A stretch of DNA of 64,000 nt from Mannheimia granulomatis (GCF_011455695.1 NZ_CP015030.1:1116001-1180000); one strand, 5' to 3'; positions 19,182 to 28,849 are shown, counted from the first letter of the stretch. Numbers and translations: made by a program. Notes: generated by a model from the letters alone, not told the origin.

Positions 19182-21155
19182 ATGTTTCGCCAAGGATTAG
19201 CTGCTCGACTTGCTTCAGGCGGTGCAAGATTTAGAGCATTATCAACAAGTTCAAAAATCGCCCTATTCTTTATTGTGTTTGTGGCATTAGTTGCCGTATT
19301 TGCCCCTTGGGTTGCAACTTATGACCCGCTACAAACAATTCGTCCTGTACAAGCTCCAAGCAGCGAATATTTATTCGGTACAGACCGCTTAGGACGTGAT
19401 ATTTTCTCTCGTATGGTATGGGGTGCAAGAACATCTCTATTTATCGGTTTAGGTGCGGTAGGCGTTGCCATTATCTTTGGTAGTATCTTAGGTGCAACCG
19501 CGGCAACCGCAGACAAATTTGGTAACGAGGTCATTATGCGCTTTATGGATATCTTAATGGCATTTCCGGGTATCGCATTAGCGGCAGTATTACTTGCTAC
19601 CTTTGGTAACTCTGTCCCTGTAATTATCGTAACTATTGCGGTAGTTTACACACCACAGCTTGCTCGTGTTGTGCGTGCAAACGTAGTGGCGCAATGGGAA
19701 GAAGATTATGTGCGTGCAGAGCGTGTAATCGGTGGTAGCCGTACTTACATTCTTTTAAAACACGTAGTACGTAATACCGCAGCCCCTGTATTAGTATTCG
19801 CAACAGTAATGGTTGCCGATGCAATTGTATTTGAGGCTTCACTTTCATTCTTAGGTGCTGGTGTACAACCTCCATTCCCATCTTGGGGTAATATCTTATC
19901 TGAAGGTCGTAACTTAGTATTAAGTGGTTTCTGGTGGGCGACAACCTTCGCCGGTATTATGATTTTATTAACTGTATTGGCATTAAACATTCTTGCTGAA
20001 GGTTTAACTGATGCATTAGTGAATCCTAAACTTAAACGTTCTACCCAAAGCAAAGAAGATGTGGCTAAACCATTAGCAACAGATGTTCAAGAAGCAATGT
20101 CTGAAACACTTGCGTTAAAACGTTACTTACTCAAATTAAATGAGAAAGAAACAACGCGTACTGACCGTATGCAATTAAACCCAAATGCAAAACCAATTCT
20201 ACAAGTAAAAAACTTATCGATCCGTTTCCCAAATCGTTATGGCGAAACCCCGCTTGTAGATAACATCAGCTTTACTGTTCACGAAGGTGAAACAATGGGT
20301 CTAGTGGGTGAGTCAGGTTGTGGTAAATCTATTACAGCATTCTCTATTATGGGATTATTACCAAAAACGGCAAAAATTACCGGTGAGATTCTGTTTACCG
20401 ACCGTTCAGGCAAACAACATAACTTATTAGAATCTGCAGATTTAAATGCTCTACGTGGTCATGAAATCTCAATGATTTACCAAGATGCGTTGAGTGCGTT
20501 AAACCCATCAATGCGTATTAAAGACCAAATGGCACAATTAATTAGCCGTGGTGGTAAACAATCTGCTGAGACTTTATTAAAATGGGTGAAATTAGATCCT
20601 GAAAAAACGCTTAACCGTTATCCGCATGAGCTTTCCGGTGGTCAACGTCAACGTGTGTTAATTGCAATGGCATTAGCCCGTGAGCCGAAACTGTTAATTG
20701 CTGATGAACCGACAACAGCATTAGACGTAACTGTTCAAGCCGAAGTGATTAAACTGTTAAATGAATTACGTGAAAAGCTTGGTTTTGCAATGGTATTCGT
20801 AAGCCACGACTTAGCGTTAGTAGCACAAATTGCACACCACATTACAGTAATGTATGCAGGTCAAGTTGTTGAAACCGCTCCAACAACTCCATTGTTGGCG
20901 AACCCGACTCACGAATATACCCGTGGCCTATTAGGCTCTGTGCTTTCAACCGAACTTCGTGCTGAACGCTTATATCAAATTCCGGGCAGTGTACCTTCAC
21001 CGTTCGATTTTGCTAAAGGTGACCGTTTTGCAAGCCGTTCATTAAGACCGGATGCAAACCCTGAGCAACGGTTGAAACTTGTACCGACAGGTGATCATCC
21101 ACAACACTTCTGGGCATCGCACTTAGAAGATAAACACGCCGCTAAAGAAGTATAG
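19182..21155 (+). CDS. Fused ABC permease (DppC type) and ATPase (DppD type)
   Basis: One 657-residue chain joins two parts that are usually separate. Residues 1-285 are a DppC/OppC permease: a first membrane helix at 25-48, then YLFGTDRLGRDIFSRMVWGARTSL, and an EAA loop with EDYVRAERVIGGS. After a linker of about 60 residues (290-345) comes a full ABC ATPase of the DppD type, with Walker A GESGCGKS (376-383), signature LSGGQRQR (484-491), Walker B LLIADEPT (504-511) and the C-terminal oligopeptide-transporter extension. I use the ATG at 19182 with GGAG upstream; earlier in-frame starts lie inside the preceding gene. No frameshift or internal stop is seen, so the fusion looks genuine. Confidence 0.88.
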   Translation: MFRQGLAARLASGGARFRALSTSSKIALFFIVFVALVAVFAPWVATYDPLQTIRPVQAPSSEYLFGTDRLGRDIFSRMVWGARTSLFIGLGAVGVAIIFGSILGATAATADKFGNEVIMRFMDILMAFPGIALAAVLLATFGNSVPVIIVTIAVVYTPQLARVVRANVVAQWEEDYVRAERVIGGSRTYILLKHVVRNTAAPVLVFATVMVADAIVFEASLSFLGAGVQPPFPSWGNILSEGRNLVLSGFWWATTFAGIMILLTVLALNILAEGLTDALVNPKLKRSTQSKEDVAKPLATDVQEAMSETLALKRYLLKLNEKETTRTDRMQLNPNAKPILQVKNLSIRFPNRYGETPLVDNISFTVHEGETMGLVGESGCGKSITAFSIMGLLPKTAKITGEILFTDRSGKQHNLLESADLNALRGHEISMIYQDALSALNPSMRIKDQMAQLISRGGKQSAETLLKWVKLDPEKTLNRYPHELSGGQRQRVLIAMALAREPKLLIADEPTTALDVTVQAEVIKLLNELREKLGFAMVFVSHDLALVAQIAHHITVMYAGQVVETAPTTPLLANPTHEYTRGLLGSVLSTELRAERLYQIPGSVPSPFDFAKGDRFASRSLRPDANPEQRLKLVPTGDHPQHFWASHLEDKHAAKEV

Positions 21156-21169
21156 AGGAGGGCAATACT

Positions 21170-21976
21170 ATGAGTATGAAATTCGTCAAAGAACAACCGA
21201 TTATTGAACTATCCAATATTGTTGTCCAATTTGCCTCCCGTGATGGTACATTATTTAACCCGAAAAAATTCACCGCGGTTAATGATGTCAGCCTTGCTAT
21301 TCATGCAGGTGAAACAGTTGGCTTAGTAGGTCAATCTGGCTGTGGTAAATCAACCCTTGCGAATGTGATTATCGGCTTGCAAAAGCCGACTTCCGGCACA
21401 GTAAAATTCAACGGTTTGGAAATGAAATATGGTAGTGCACAAGCACGTAAATATTTCGGCAGCCAAGTATCTGTGATTTTCCAAGACCCGGCAACAGCGC
21501 TGAACCCTCGTATGAGAGTGTTGGATATTTTAAAAGATCCAATGGATATTCATAATATTTTACAGCCGCAAGAGCGTGAAAAACGCGTTTACGACTTACT
21601 TTCTCGTGTAGGTTTACCACGCTCTGCTGCACTAGTTGAGCCAACCCGTTTATCTGGCGGTCAAAAACAACGTGTAGCGATTGCTCGTGCATTAGCACTA
21701 AATCCAAAACTGATTGTAGCTGATGAACCAACCTCAGCCCTTGATGTATCAGTTCGTGCGCAGGTACTTAACCTGTTAGCCGATTTGAAAAAAGAGCTAA
21801 ATCTTGCGATGGTATTTATTTCACATGACTTACAAACCGTTCACCAAGTTTCCGACCGAATCGTGGTAATGAATGGTGGACAAATTGTGGAAATGGGAAA
21901 TGCGGTAGATGTATTTGAAAATCCGACGAAAGAGTATACTCGCACCTTAATTGAGGCGGCGCCTTCTCTACTCTAA
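21170..21976 (+). CDS. ABC transporter ATP-binding protein, DppF/OppF type
   Basis: This is the second ATPase of the importer, 268 residues. Walker A GQSGCGKS is at 54-61, Q-loop FQDPATALNPRMRV at about 103-116, signature LSGGQKQR near 161, Walker B LIVADEPTSALD near 181, and the H-loop is SHDLQ. The ending QIVEMGNAVDVFENPTKEYTRTLIEAAPSL is typical of the family; the usual longer iron-sulfur-like tail of some OppF proteins is absent. It begins 14 bases after the fusion gene with GAGGAGGG upstream. Together with the fused ATPase it gives the two nucleotide sites. A strong terminator follows. Confidence 0.9.
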   Translation: MSMKFVKEQPIIELSNIVVQFASRDGTLFNPKKFTAVNDVSLAIHAGETVGLVGQSGCGKSTLANVIIGLQKPTSGTVKFNGLEMKYGSAQARKYFGSQVSVIFQDPATALNPRMRVLDILKDPMDIHNILQPQEREKRVYDLLSRVGLPRSAALVEPTRLSGGQKQRVAIARALALNPKLIVADEPTSALDVSVRAQVLNLLADLKKELNLAMVFISHDLQTVHQVSDRIVVMNGGQIVEMGNAVDVFENPTKEYTRTLIEAAPSLL

Positions 21977-22003
21977 TTCAGCTTTAAGTTGAGCTTTGAT
22001 TAT

Positions 22004-22047
22004 ACAAGCGGTAAAATTTTAACAGAATTTTACCGCTTGTTTTTTTA
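22004..22047 (+). terminator. Terminator made of two inverted uptake signals
   Basis: A perfect 15-bp stem (22004-22018 with 22026-22040), formed by two exact ACAAGCGGT cores plus tails, is followed by seven T. It ends the ABC operon and separates it from the flavoprotein gene. Confidence 0.85.
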
Positions 22048-22057
22048 GAAATCGAAT

Positions 22058-23635
22058 ATGATTAAAATTACCCAAACTATAGAAACCGATTTACTCATTG
22101 TAGGCTCCGGCATTGCCGGGCTTTCAGCGGCTGTTGAAGCAAAAAGCAAGAGTCTCAATGCACTGCTTATCAGCAAGTCGACCATTGGCTCAGGAGCGAG
22201 CTATTTTCCGCTTAAAGCAACCCTTGGAATTCAAGTAACCGGAGATGAAAGCGATCATGCCCATTTTCGAGAAGATATTGAGCGTATCGGTCAAGGCAAA
22301 ATTAATCCGCATGTTGTGCAAGCCTATATTGAAGATTCTCCTCAAGCAATTGAATTATTAAATCGAATTGGTTTCAAGCCTTGGAAACGTAACGACAACC
22401 GCCCGGCTTGCTTTGCTAAATATTCAAGACCGATTTATCTGATTAAAGATTGGCGAGAGTCTGCAATTCGTGCCAAACAAATTTTAGAAGAACAGCAAAT
22501 TCCTTTTTATGAAAATGCTACCCTGTTACATATTGTCAGCGAGAATAATCAAGTAGAAGGTGCGGTGTTCTCGCTTAATACAAGCGGTCAAATTTCGTAT
22601 ATTTTTTGCAAAACCCGCTATATTATTTTGGCAGCTGGCGGCATTGCAGGGTTGTATAAAGATAATCTTTACCCTGCTGATGTCATTGGCTCTTTGCACT
22701 CCGTCGCTCAAAAAGCCGGGGCAAAATTGGTCAATTTACCCTTTATCCAATTTATTCCAGCCTTCGTTGAACCTAAATATAAAGTTTTATTTGGTGAACA
22801 TACCCTAAAATATGTGAACGAAATTACCGACTCTCATGGCAATAATCTGTTTCCACATTTAAGCACAGAACAATTTGCTAAAATGATGCTTGAAAGAAGC
22901 CATTACGCCCCATTTAGCCTTGACTTTGACTGTGTGGAATTTGATTTAGTCATGATGAAGCATTTATTGGAAAATCCGTCTGAAAAAGGAGTTTATCTTA
23001 AATACAGCCCTAAACTCTATGAAGATAAAGAAGAATTTTATACGGTCTATCTAAGCTGGCTGAAAAATGAAGTTGGAATTGATTTAGTCAAAAATAAAAT
23101 CGCAATTAAGCCTTTTGCCCACAGTTGTAATGGTGGGATTCAGATCGATGAATGGGGTGAAAGCCATGTCCAAGGTTTATTTGCTATTGGTGAAATTGCT
23201 CATTGTATTGAAGGGGCAAATCGTATGGGTGGCAATTCAGTGGGTGGTGGTTTAGTATTTGCCAAGCGTGCAATCGCTAAAATTAAACATTCGCTTGCAA
23301 TGCATTTGCAAAAAAATCACGAAATATTACCGCTTGCAGAGGTAGAAAACGCATTAAATCAGCTTACACCGCCTAATGCACAGCAGGCACTTACCTCGAG
23401 TGAAGTACTTTCAACTATTCGCGAAAAAATGACATTATATGCAAATATTTATCGTACCGTTGAAAATCTCACCCTATTATTAAATGAATTAGCGCAATTG
23501 GAACAAAGATTCGATCCGATTTATCACGCACAATTTCAAGGAATTGAAATCTACAACGCATTAAAAACTGCTCAGTTAGTAGTTAATCAAATGTTGAATG
23601 AGAAGAGTTTAGGCGCACACTACTTAGTTAAGTAA
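22058..23635 (+). CDS. FAD-dependent oxidoreductase, fumarate reductase/aspartate oxidase superfamily
   Basis: This cytoplasmic flavoprotein has 525 residues and no signal peptide. The dinucleotide fold is at the N-terminus: TDLLIVGSGIAGLSAAVEA with GSGIAG at 16-21. The second FAD block IILAAGGIAGLY lies near 192, and the C-terminal FAD block GLFAIGEIAHCIEGANRMGGNSVGGGLVFAKRA near 381-413. HSCNGGIQID (about 349) matches the substrate-side H-x-x-GGI motif of FrdA/SdhA/NadB proteins. It has no FMN-carrier or heme domain and no iron-sulfur partner next door, so it is not fumarate reductase itself, and its length and capping domain differ from NadB. The substrate is unknown. It sits between the ABC importer and an antiporter and may act on what is imported. 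Confidence 0.72.
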   Translation: MIKITQTIETDLLIVGSGIAGLSAAVEAKSKSLNALLISKSTIGSGASYFPLKATLGIQVTGDESDHAHFREDIERIGQGKINPHVVQAYIEDSPQAIELLNRIGFKPWKRNDNRPACFAKYSRPIYLIKDWRESAIRAKQILEEQQIPFYENATLLHIVSENNQVEGAVFSLNTSGQISYIFCKTRYIILAAGGIAGLYKDNLYPADVIGSLHSVAQKAGAKLVNLPFIQFIPAFVEPKYKVLFGEHTLKYVNEITDSHGNNLFPHLSTEQFAKMMLERSHYAPFSLDFDCVEFDLVMMKHLLENPSEKGVYLKYSPKLYEDKEEFYTVYLSWLKNEVGIDLVKNKIAIKPFAHSCNGGIQIDEWGESHVQGLFAIGEIAHCIEGANRMGGNSVGGGLVFAKRAIAKIKHSLAMHLQKNHEILPLAEVENALNQLTPPNAQQALTSSEVLSTIREKMTLYANIYRTVENLTLLLNELAQLEQRFDPIYHAQFQGIEIYNALKTAQLVVNQMLNEKSLGAHYLVK

Positions 23636-23643
23636 AATTAGTC

Positions 23644-23649
23644 TATAAT
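23644..23649 (+). promoter_or_regulatory. Possible -10 box for nhaC
   Basis: A perfect TATAAT lies 50 bases before the nhaC start. The matching -35 region, inside the end of the flavoprotein gene, is poor. It suggests that nhaC has its own transcript in addition to any read-through. Confidence 0.35.
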
Positions 23650-23699
23650 GCAAACCTTGTTTTAAGCATCAGAAAATCAAAATTACCTTAGGAGTACAC

Positions 23700-25082
23700 A
23701 TGAATAGCTACCTGCTTAAGCTAAAACCAAGTACCGCAGTGTTATTGTCTATTATCACTGTTTTTATTTTGGGGGTAACCATGATCAAATTAGGTTGGGT
23801 TCCTCAAATTTCTATTTTATTGGTTGTCATTACCTTATTACTTTTCGGCTTAGTCAATAAAATTCCCTTTAAAGATATGCAAGAAGGTATGGCTAAAGGC
23901 TTAATGTCTGGTATTGGGGCTATTTATTTATTCTTTTTCATCGGGTTATTAGTCTCTGCATTAATGATGTCCGGCGCAATTCCCACTTTAATGTATTACG
24001 GCTTAACCAGTATTTCACCTGAATTTTTCTATATTTCAGCTTTTGCATTAAGCTCTATTACAGGTGTTGCATTAGGAAGTAGTTTAACCACAACAGCCAC
24101 TATCGGCGTTGCCTTTATTGGAATGGGTTCAGCTTTCGGAGCTAATCCTGCAATTGTCGCTGGTGCCGTAGTATCAGGGGCATTCTTTGGCGATAAAATG
24201 TCACCACTTTCAGATACCACAGCTATCGCAGCTTCAACGGTAAGTATTGATATGTTTGCGCATATTCGCAATATGATGTACACCACTATTCCTGCATGGA
24301 TCTTGACTGCTATTTTCCTTTGGTTATTAACCGAACCTGCTGATGTATACGATTTCGCTAATATTGAAAACTTAAAAACGAATTTACAAGCCACAGGGTT
24401 AATTCATGGTTATTCATTACTGCCTTTCGCTACCTTAATTTTAATGGCAATAAAACGTGTAAATTCAATCTATATTATCGTTACTACTGTTGTATTATCA
24501 CTTATTATTACTTACACACATAGCTCTCCTAGCCTAGAACAACTCGGTTCTTACTTTTTCACAGGGTACAAACCTGCGGAAAACTTAAACCTAGGTGAAG
24601 TTGCCTCACTAATTTCTCGTGGCGGCATTAACAGTATGTTCTTTACCATCAGTATTGTAGTATTAGCACTAAGTTTAGGTGGATTATTGCAAGCTCTTGG
24701 CGTATTACCGGCTTTACTTGAAGGAATCAAAGGTTTCTTAACCAGTACAGGGCGAGTTACGCTTGTAGTAGCAAGTACTGCGGTGGGAATTAATGTCTTA
24801 ATCGGAGAACAATATTTGAGCCTATTATTATCAGGCAATACTTTCCGTTCAACTTACGAACGTTTAGGCTTAGAACCGAAAAACCTCTCACGCACATTGG
24901 AAGATGCTGGCACGGTAATCAACCCACTTGTACCTTGGAGCGTTTGTGGCGTATTTATCAGTAGCGTACTAAATGTCTCTGTACTTGATTATTTGCCTTA
25001 TGCTTTCTTCTGCTATCTCTGCTTAATCCTAACCCTTATCTTTGGATTTACCGGTGTAACCATCAGCAAAAAAGCAAACTAA
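23700..25082 (+). CDS. nhaC: NhaC-family Na+/H+ antiporter
   Basis: This 460-residue inner-membrane protein has about 11-12 hydrophobic segments. Diagnostic blocks are GSSLTTTATIGVAFIGMG (about 122-139), VVSGAFFGDKMSPLSDTTAIAAS (about 157-179, the ion-binding region with D and SDTT), and GTVINPLVPWSVCG (about 403-416). The family includes true Na+/H+ antiporters and relatives that exchange malate for lactate, so the cargo may be an organic acid rather than a simple ion. It starts after AGGAG and closes the transporter-flavoprotein block. A good terminator follows. Confidence 0.82.
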   Translation: MNSYLLKLKPSTAVLLSIITVFILGVTMIKLGWVPQISILLVVITLLLFGLVNKIPFKDMQEGMAKGLMSGIGAIYLFFFIGLLVSALMMSGAIPTLMYYGLTSISPEFFYISAFALSSITGVALGSSLTTTATIGVAFIGMGSAFGANPAIVAGAVVSGAFFGDKMSPLSDTTAIAASTVSIDMFAHIRNMMYTTIPAWILTAIFLWLLTEPADVYDFANIENLKTNLQATGLIHGYSLLPFATLILMAIKRVNSIYIIVTTVVLSLIITYTHSSPSLEQLGSYFFTGYKPAENLNLGEVASLISRGGINSMFFTISIVVLALSLGGLLQALGVLPALLEGIKGFLTSTGRVTLVVASTAVGINVLIGEQYLSLLLSGNTFRSTYERLGLEPKNLSRTLEDAGTVINPLVPWSVCGVFISSVLNVSVLDYLPYAFFCYLCLILTLIFGFTGVTISKKAN

Positions 25083-25088
25083 CTCATA

Positions 25089-25120
25089 AAAAATGCCTAC
25101 AGATTTGTAGGCATTTTTTT
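25089..25120. terminator. Terminator between nhaC and dxr
   Basis: An 11-bp stem (25090-25100 with 25107-25117) with a six-base loop has a run of A before and seven T after, so it can serve both convergent genes. Confidence 0.88.
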
Positions 25121-25136
25121 ATCTATGCGTTTAGAA

Positions 25137-26327
25137 TTATAGCTGTATCACAGCTTGTTTAGCTAACTCTCTTGCCAACTTATCAATATGTAGCACATCG
25201 GCAATTTCTTTAACTTGAATTGGTGCGATATTTTCAACCACAGCCCGGTTTATGTTTACAATATCAATAAAACGAATTTGTTCATTTAAAAATGCCTCAA
25301 CAGCAATTTCATTTGCCGCATTCATAGCAGTTGTTGCATACTGCCCTTCAGCAAAGGCTTCAATAGCTAATTTTAAATTTGGATAACGAGAAAAATCCGG
25401 TTCAATAAAAGTCAATTCTTTTAGCTTAAAGAAATCTAACGGCGCCACACCTGCATCAATACGATTCGGATATGCCATTGTGTGAGCAATCGGAGTACAC
25501 ATATCCGGATTTCCCATTTGAGCAATCACAGATCCATCCACATAACGCACCATTGAGTGAATAATAGATTGTGGATGGATAATAATTTCCATCTCATCGG
25601 CACTAGCATTGAACAACCAACGAGCTTCGATATATTCTAAGCCTTTGTTCATCATCGTTGCCGAATCGACCGAAATCTTTTTACCCATAGACCAATTTGG
25701 ATGAGCCACCGCTTGAGCCGGGGTAATGCTATCAAACTCAGTTAATGGCTTGGTTCTAAACGGTCCACCCGAACCGGTTAAGATAATTTTGCTCACTCCT
25801 AGTTCAGATAACGGACAAAAACCGACTTTTTGTTGTGCTTCTGGTGGTAAGGCTTGGAAAATTGCATTATGTTCACTATCTACTGGCAGTAATTTTGCGC
25901 CTGACCGACGGGCTTCATCAATAAAAAGCTGCCCACAAGTTACCAGCGATTCTTTATTTGCCAATAAAACCTTTTTACCCGCTTTCACAGCTGAAAGCGT
26001 CGGCAATAAACCGGCTGCGCCTACAATTGCCGCCATCACCATATCCACCTGTGGATGCGCAGAAAGATCACAAATCGCTTGTTGTCCAGCTAATACTTCT
26101 GTTTTTAGCTTTAATTTCGATAGCTCGCTTTTAAGTGCTAAAGCAGCATCTTCATCATCTAGTGCCGCAAACTGGGGTTGATATTGTTGACATTGTTCCG
26201 CCATCAACGCTACATTTCTTCCCCCTACTAAAGCAAAAACCTCATATTTTTCTTTATTTTTGTCTACAACCGCTAAGGTACTTTTCCCAATAGATCCGGT
26301 TGAGCCTAAAATCACTAATTTTTCCAT
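25137..26327 (-). CDS. dxr: 1-deoxy-D-xylulose 5-phosphate reductoisomerase
   Basis: Dxr rearranges and reduces DXP to 2-C-methylerythritol 4-phosphate with NADPH, the first committed step of the non-mevalonate isoprenoid route; it is the fosmidomycin target. The NADPH-binding opening is [15 protein letters not shown] (4-18). The metal-binding region is [13 protein letters not shown] (Asp and Glu near 150), followed by [35 protein letters not shown] and the C-terminal helical domain with [11 protein letters not shown]. Length 396 is normal. The start has AGAGAA upstream. It is a single gene here, not next to ispU/cdsA as in some relatives. Confidence 0.95.
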   Translation of the reverse strand: MEKLVILGSTGSIGKSTLAVVDKNKEKYEVFALVGGRNVALMAEQCQQYQPQFAALDDEDAALALKSELSKLKLKTEVLAGQQAICDLSAHPQVDMVMAAIVGAAGLLPTLSAVKAGKKVLLANKESLVTCGQLFIDEARRSGAKLLPVDSEHNAIFQALPPEAQQKVGFCPLSELGVSKIILTGSGGPFRTKPLTEFDSITPAQAVAHPNWSMGKKISVDSATMMNKGLEYIEARWLFNASADEMEIIIHPQSIIHSMVRYVDGSVIAQMGNPDMCTPIAHTMAYPNRIDAGVAPLDFFKLKELTFIEPDFSRYPNLKLAIEAFAEGQYATTAMNAANEIAVEAFLNEQIRFIDIVNINRAVVENIAPIQVKEIADVLHIDKLARELAKQAVIQL

Positions 26328-26391
26328 TATTGTTCTCTTTTTAATCCGACAAGCGGTCGTTTTTTATCAAAATTTTACAAATTCCATGCGC

Positions 26392-28590
26392 TTAACTGGA
26401 TAGACGTTTTGCCTCAATCACATCATCTAATTGAGCCACTCTGGCTAATAATTTATTTAAAATTTCTACATTATTGAGCTGAATTTCCATATCAATGGTG
26501 GCAATGCTACGTTTAACATCAGTACGGCTGGATACCCCAAGCACATTGACTTTCTCATTTGCCATGATTGCACTTACATCTCGTAATAAACCGTTGCGGT
26601 CATTAGCAATCACGCGAATAGTCAAACTTAGTCCCGAAGAATAGCCTTCTCCCCAATCGGCTTCAACAACCCGCTCAGGATTAATACTGAGCAACTCATA
26701 TAGTTGTTCACAATCGGCTCGATGAATGGAGATCCCTCGCCCTTGAGTAATATAACCGACAATTTCATCGCCTGGAATCGGCTGACAACAGCGGGCAATG
26801 GAGTGCATTAAATTCCCTACACCTTCAACAATCACATAGCCTTTACTTTGCTTCGGCTGGTTGCTGTTTTTGTTGACCTGCTTTAACACTGCCTCATCTT
26901 CTTGCTCAGCAGTCGGTTTGATTAATTTAGATTGCAGGTAGTGCATCAGTTGGTTTAAGCGAATATCACCACCACCAATAGCTGCATATAAATCATCAAA
27001 CTGTTTGAGGTTGTAACGAGGCAAAGCATATTCTTCAATCTGTTTAAGGGTAAAGCTATATTTCGCCATCTCCGCTTCAAGAGCTTCTTTACCAATTGGA
27101 ATATGCTTTTCTCTATCTAATTTTTTAAACCAAGCAATGATTTTCGAGCGAGCTTTGCCTGTATTTACAAACCCCGCATTTGGATTGAGCCAATCTCGGC
27201 TTGGGTTTGGTTGTTTTTGAGTGATGATCTCAACCTGATCACCCATTTGTAAATGATAAGTAAAGGGTACAATTCGACCGGCTACTTTTGCCCCAATGCA
27301 ACGATGTCCGATTTCACTATGAATCGCATACGCAAAATCAAGGGGTGTAGCTTTTTGTGGTAAATCAATTACCTCACCTCTTGGCGTAAACACATAAACA
27401 CGATCATCAAATATTTGTGAACGCATTTCTGCCACCATATCACCGGAATCGGCAAGATCATTTTGCCATTCAAGTAATTTACGCAACCAAACGATTTTTT
27501 CCTCATAACCCGAACGCCCTGCTGTCGCGCCTTCTTTATACTTCCAGTGAGCGGCGACACCAAGTTCTGCATCATCGTGCATTTGTTGAGTACGAATTTG
27601 GACTTCAATCGTTTTATCACCCTCACCTAACACAACAGTGTGCAGAGATTGATAGCCATTTGGCTTCGGGTTTGCAATATAATCATCAAAATGTTCCGGC
27701 AGATGTTGGTATTTGGTATGAATAATGCCCAAAGCGGTATAGCAATCTTCCAAGGTAGGAACAATGACACGGACAGCACGAATATCAAACAACTGATTGA
27801 ACTTCAAACGCTTTTTCTGCATTTTTTTCCAAATGCTATAAATATGCTTCGGACGACCATAAACCTGTACATTATCAATTTCAGATGATAAACAAGCGGT
27901 CAAATCTGCCACAAAATTTGCAATATAGCGTTCACGATCTAATCTGCGTTCAGCTAAATCAAATTTGGCAATTTGGGTATAAGAGATAGGGTGAAGAATA
28001 CGGAAGCAATAATCTTCCAGCTCCCATTTAAGCTGACCAATGCCTAAACGGTTAGCAAGAGGTGCATAAACATGTGAACACTCTTTAGCAGCTAGCACCG
28101 TATCTTCTTCCGAGTGGTGGCGACCTTCACGCAAATAGGCAATCCGCTCGGCTAATTTGATAACCACACAGCGGAAATCATCAACCATTGCAAGCAACAT
28201 TCGACGAATATTGTCAATTTGTAGATCTGAGACATTGTTAGCACTTAATTGGCGAATATTCTCCATTTCGAGAACACCTTTCACCAGATTCTTAATTTGA
28301 TTGCTAAAATCGTCTTTTAATTGAACCAAATCAATAATATTGTGCTTAACGAGAGGAAATAGTAAGGCTGCAACGAGGCTGTCATCATCCATATTCAGCC
28401 CGTGCAGTACCTCCACCATTTCGATGCCATACCACATCAAACTGTAATCGGTATCCAGTTTTTCTTGAGCATATAACCAAGCCTGTTGAATTTTTTCAAA
28501 GGTAACCGGCGACATATTCAAGCTCGCACTCCAACTCGCCAATTCAAAATTATTCGGGTCAAGTTGGTGGGAATAACGAATTGCAACCAT
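26392..28590 (-). CDS. relA: (p)ppGpp synthetase RelA
   Basis: This is the ribosome-associated synthetase of the stringent response, making (p)ppGpp from ATP and GTP/GDP when uncharged tRNA accumulates. The N-terminal hydrolase domain has lost the HD motif (LFPLVKHNI in its place), which separates RelA from SpoT. The synthetase domain (about 220-370) has FDIRAVRVIVPTLEDCYTALG and PKPNGYQSLHTVVLG. A TGS domain (DRVYVFTPRGEVIDLPQKATPLDFAYAIHSEIGHRC, about 405-440), the zinc-finger/CC region (IARCCQPIPGDEIVG) and a C-terminal ACT domain follow. The acidic EFDD loop of E. coli RelA reads HFDD here. Strong AAGGAGG ribosome-binding site. 732 residues. Confidence 0.94.
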   Translation of the reverse strand: MVAIRYSHQLDPNNFELASWSASLNMSPVTFEKIQQAWLYAQEKLDTDYSLMWYGIEMVEVLHGLNMDDDSLVAALLFPLVKHNIIDLVQLKDDFSNQIKNLVKGVLEMENIRQLSANNVSDLQIDNIRRMLLAMVDDFRCVVIKLAERIAYLREGRHHSEEDTVLAAKECSHVYAPLANRLGIGQLKWELEDYCFRILHPISYTQIAKFDLAERRLDRERYIANFVADLTACLSSEIDNVQVYGRPKHIYSIWKKMQKKRLKFNQLFDIRAVRVIVPTLEDCYTALGIIHTKYQHLPEHFDDYIANPKPNGYQSLHTVVLGEGDKTIEVQIRTQQMHDDAELGVAAHWKYKEGATAGRSGYEEKIVWLRKLLEWQNDLADSGDMVAEMRSQIFDDRVYVFTPRGEVIDLPQKATPLDFAYAIHSEIGHRCIGAKVAGRIVPFTYHLQMGDQVEIITQKQPNPSRDWLNPNAGFVNTGKARSKIIAWFKKLDREKHIPIGKEALEAEMAKYSFTLKQIEEYALPRYNLKQFDDLYAAIGGGDIRLNQLMHYLQSKLIKPTAEQEDEAVLKQVNKNSNQPKQSKGYVIVEGVGNLMHSIARCCQPIPGDEIVGYITQGRGISIHRADCEQLYELLSINPERVVEADWGEGYSSGLSLTIRVIANDRNGLLRDVSAIMANEKVNVLGVSSRTDVKRSIATIDMEIQLNNVEILNKLLARVAQLDDVIEAKRLSS

Positions 28591-28742
28591 TCAGCCTCCT
28601 TGTAAAATTTCACGAAAAAATAACCGCTTGTGACAGCTCGAAATGAAGGCTAATTATACGTGGAATTTCAAAAAAAATTTATCCTTTTATGAAAATTTAA
28701 TGCCAACCTTGAAATCACATTACTCATTAAGAGGTAATAACA

Positions 28743-28756
28743 TTGTGATAAATCAA
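28743..28756 (+). promoter_or_regulatory. Weak FNR-like site upstream of hemA
   Basis: TTGTG-N4-ATCAA matches the FNR consensus TTGAT-N4-ATCAA fully on the right and in three of five bases on the left. It lies 94 bases before the hemA ATG. Oxygen control of heme synthesis would make sense, but the match is only partial. Confidence 0.25.
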
Positions 28757-28849
28757 ACCTATTGGCACAATCATTTGCACAGACTTACGCTCTTGATTAC
28801 AATATTTGTGTTTTTATTTTAAATCGCGTATTTACGCTTGTGGGTAGTA

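Noticed and set aside
19182-21155. That the permease-ATPase fusion is a sequencing frameshift joining two genes
   Set aside because: The frame is continuous, the linker reads as normal protein, and both flanking domains are complete; two genes joined by error would need a lost stop codon and start region.
22058-23635. Calling the flavoprotein L-aspartate oxidase (nadB) or fumarate reductase (frdA)
   Set aside because: The FAD blocks match the superfamily, but the capping and C-terminal parts differ, and no frdBCD or nad genes are beside it.
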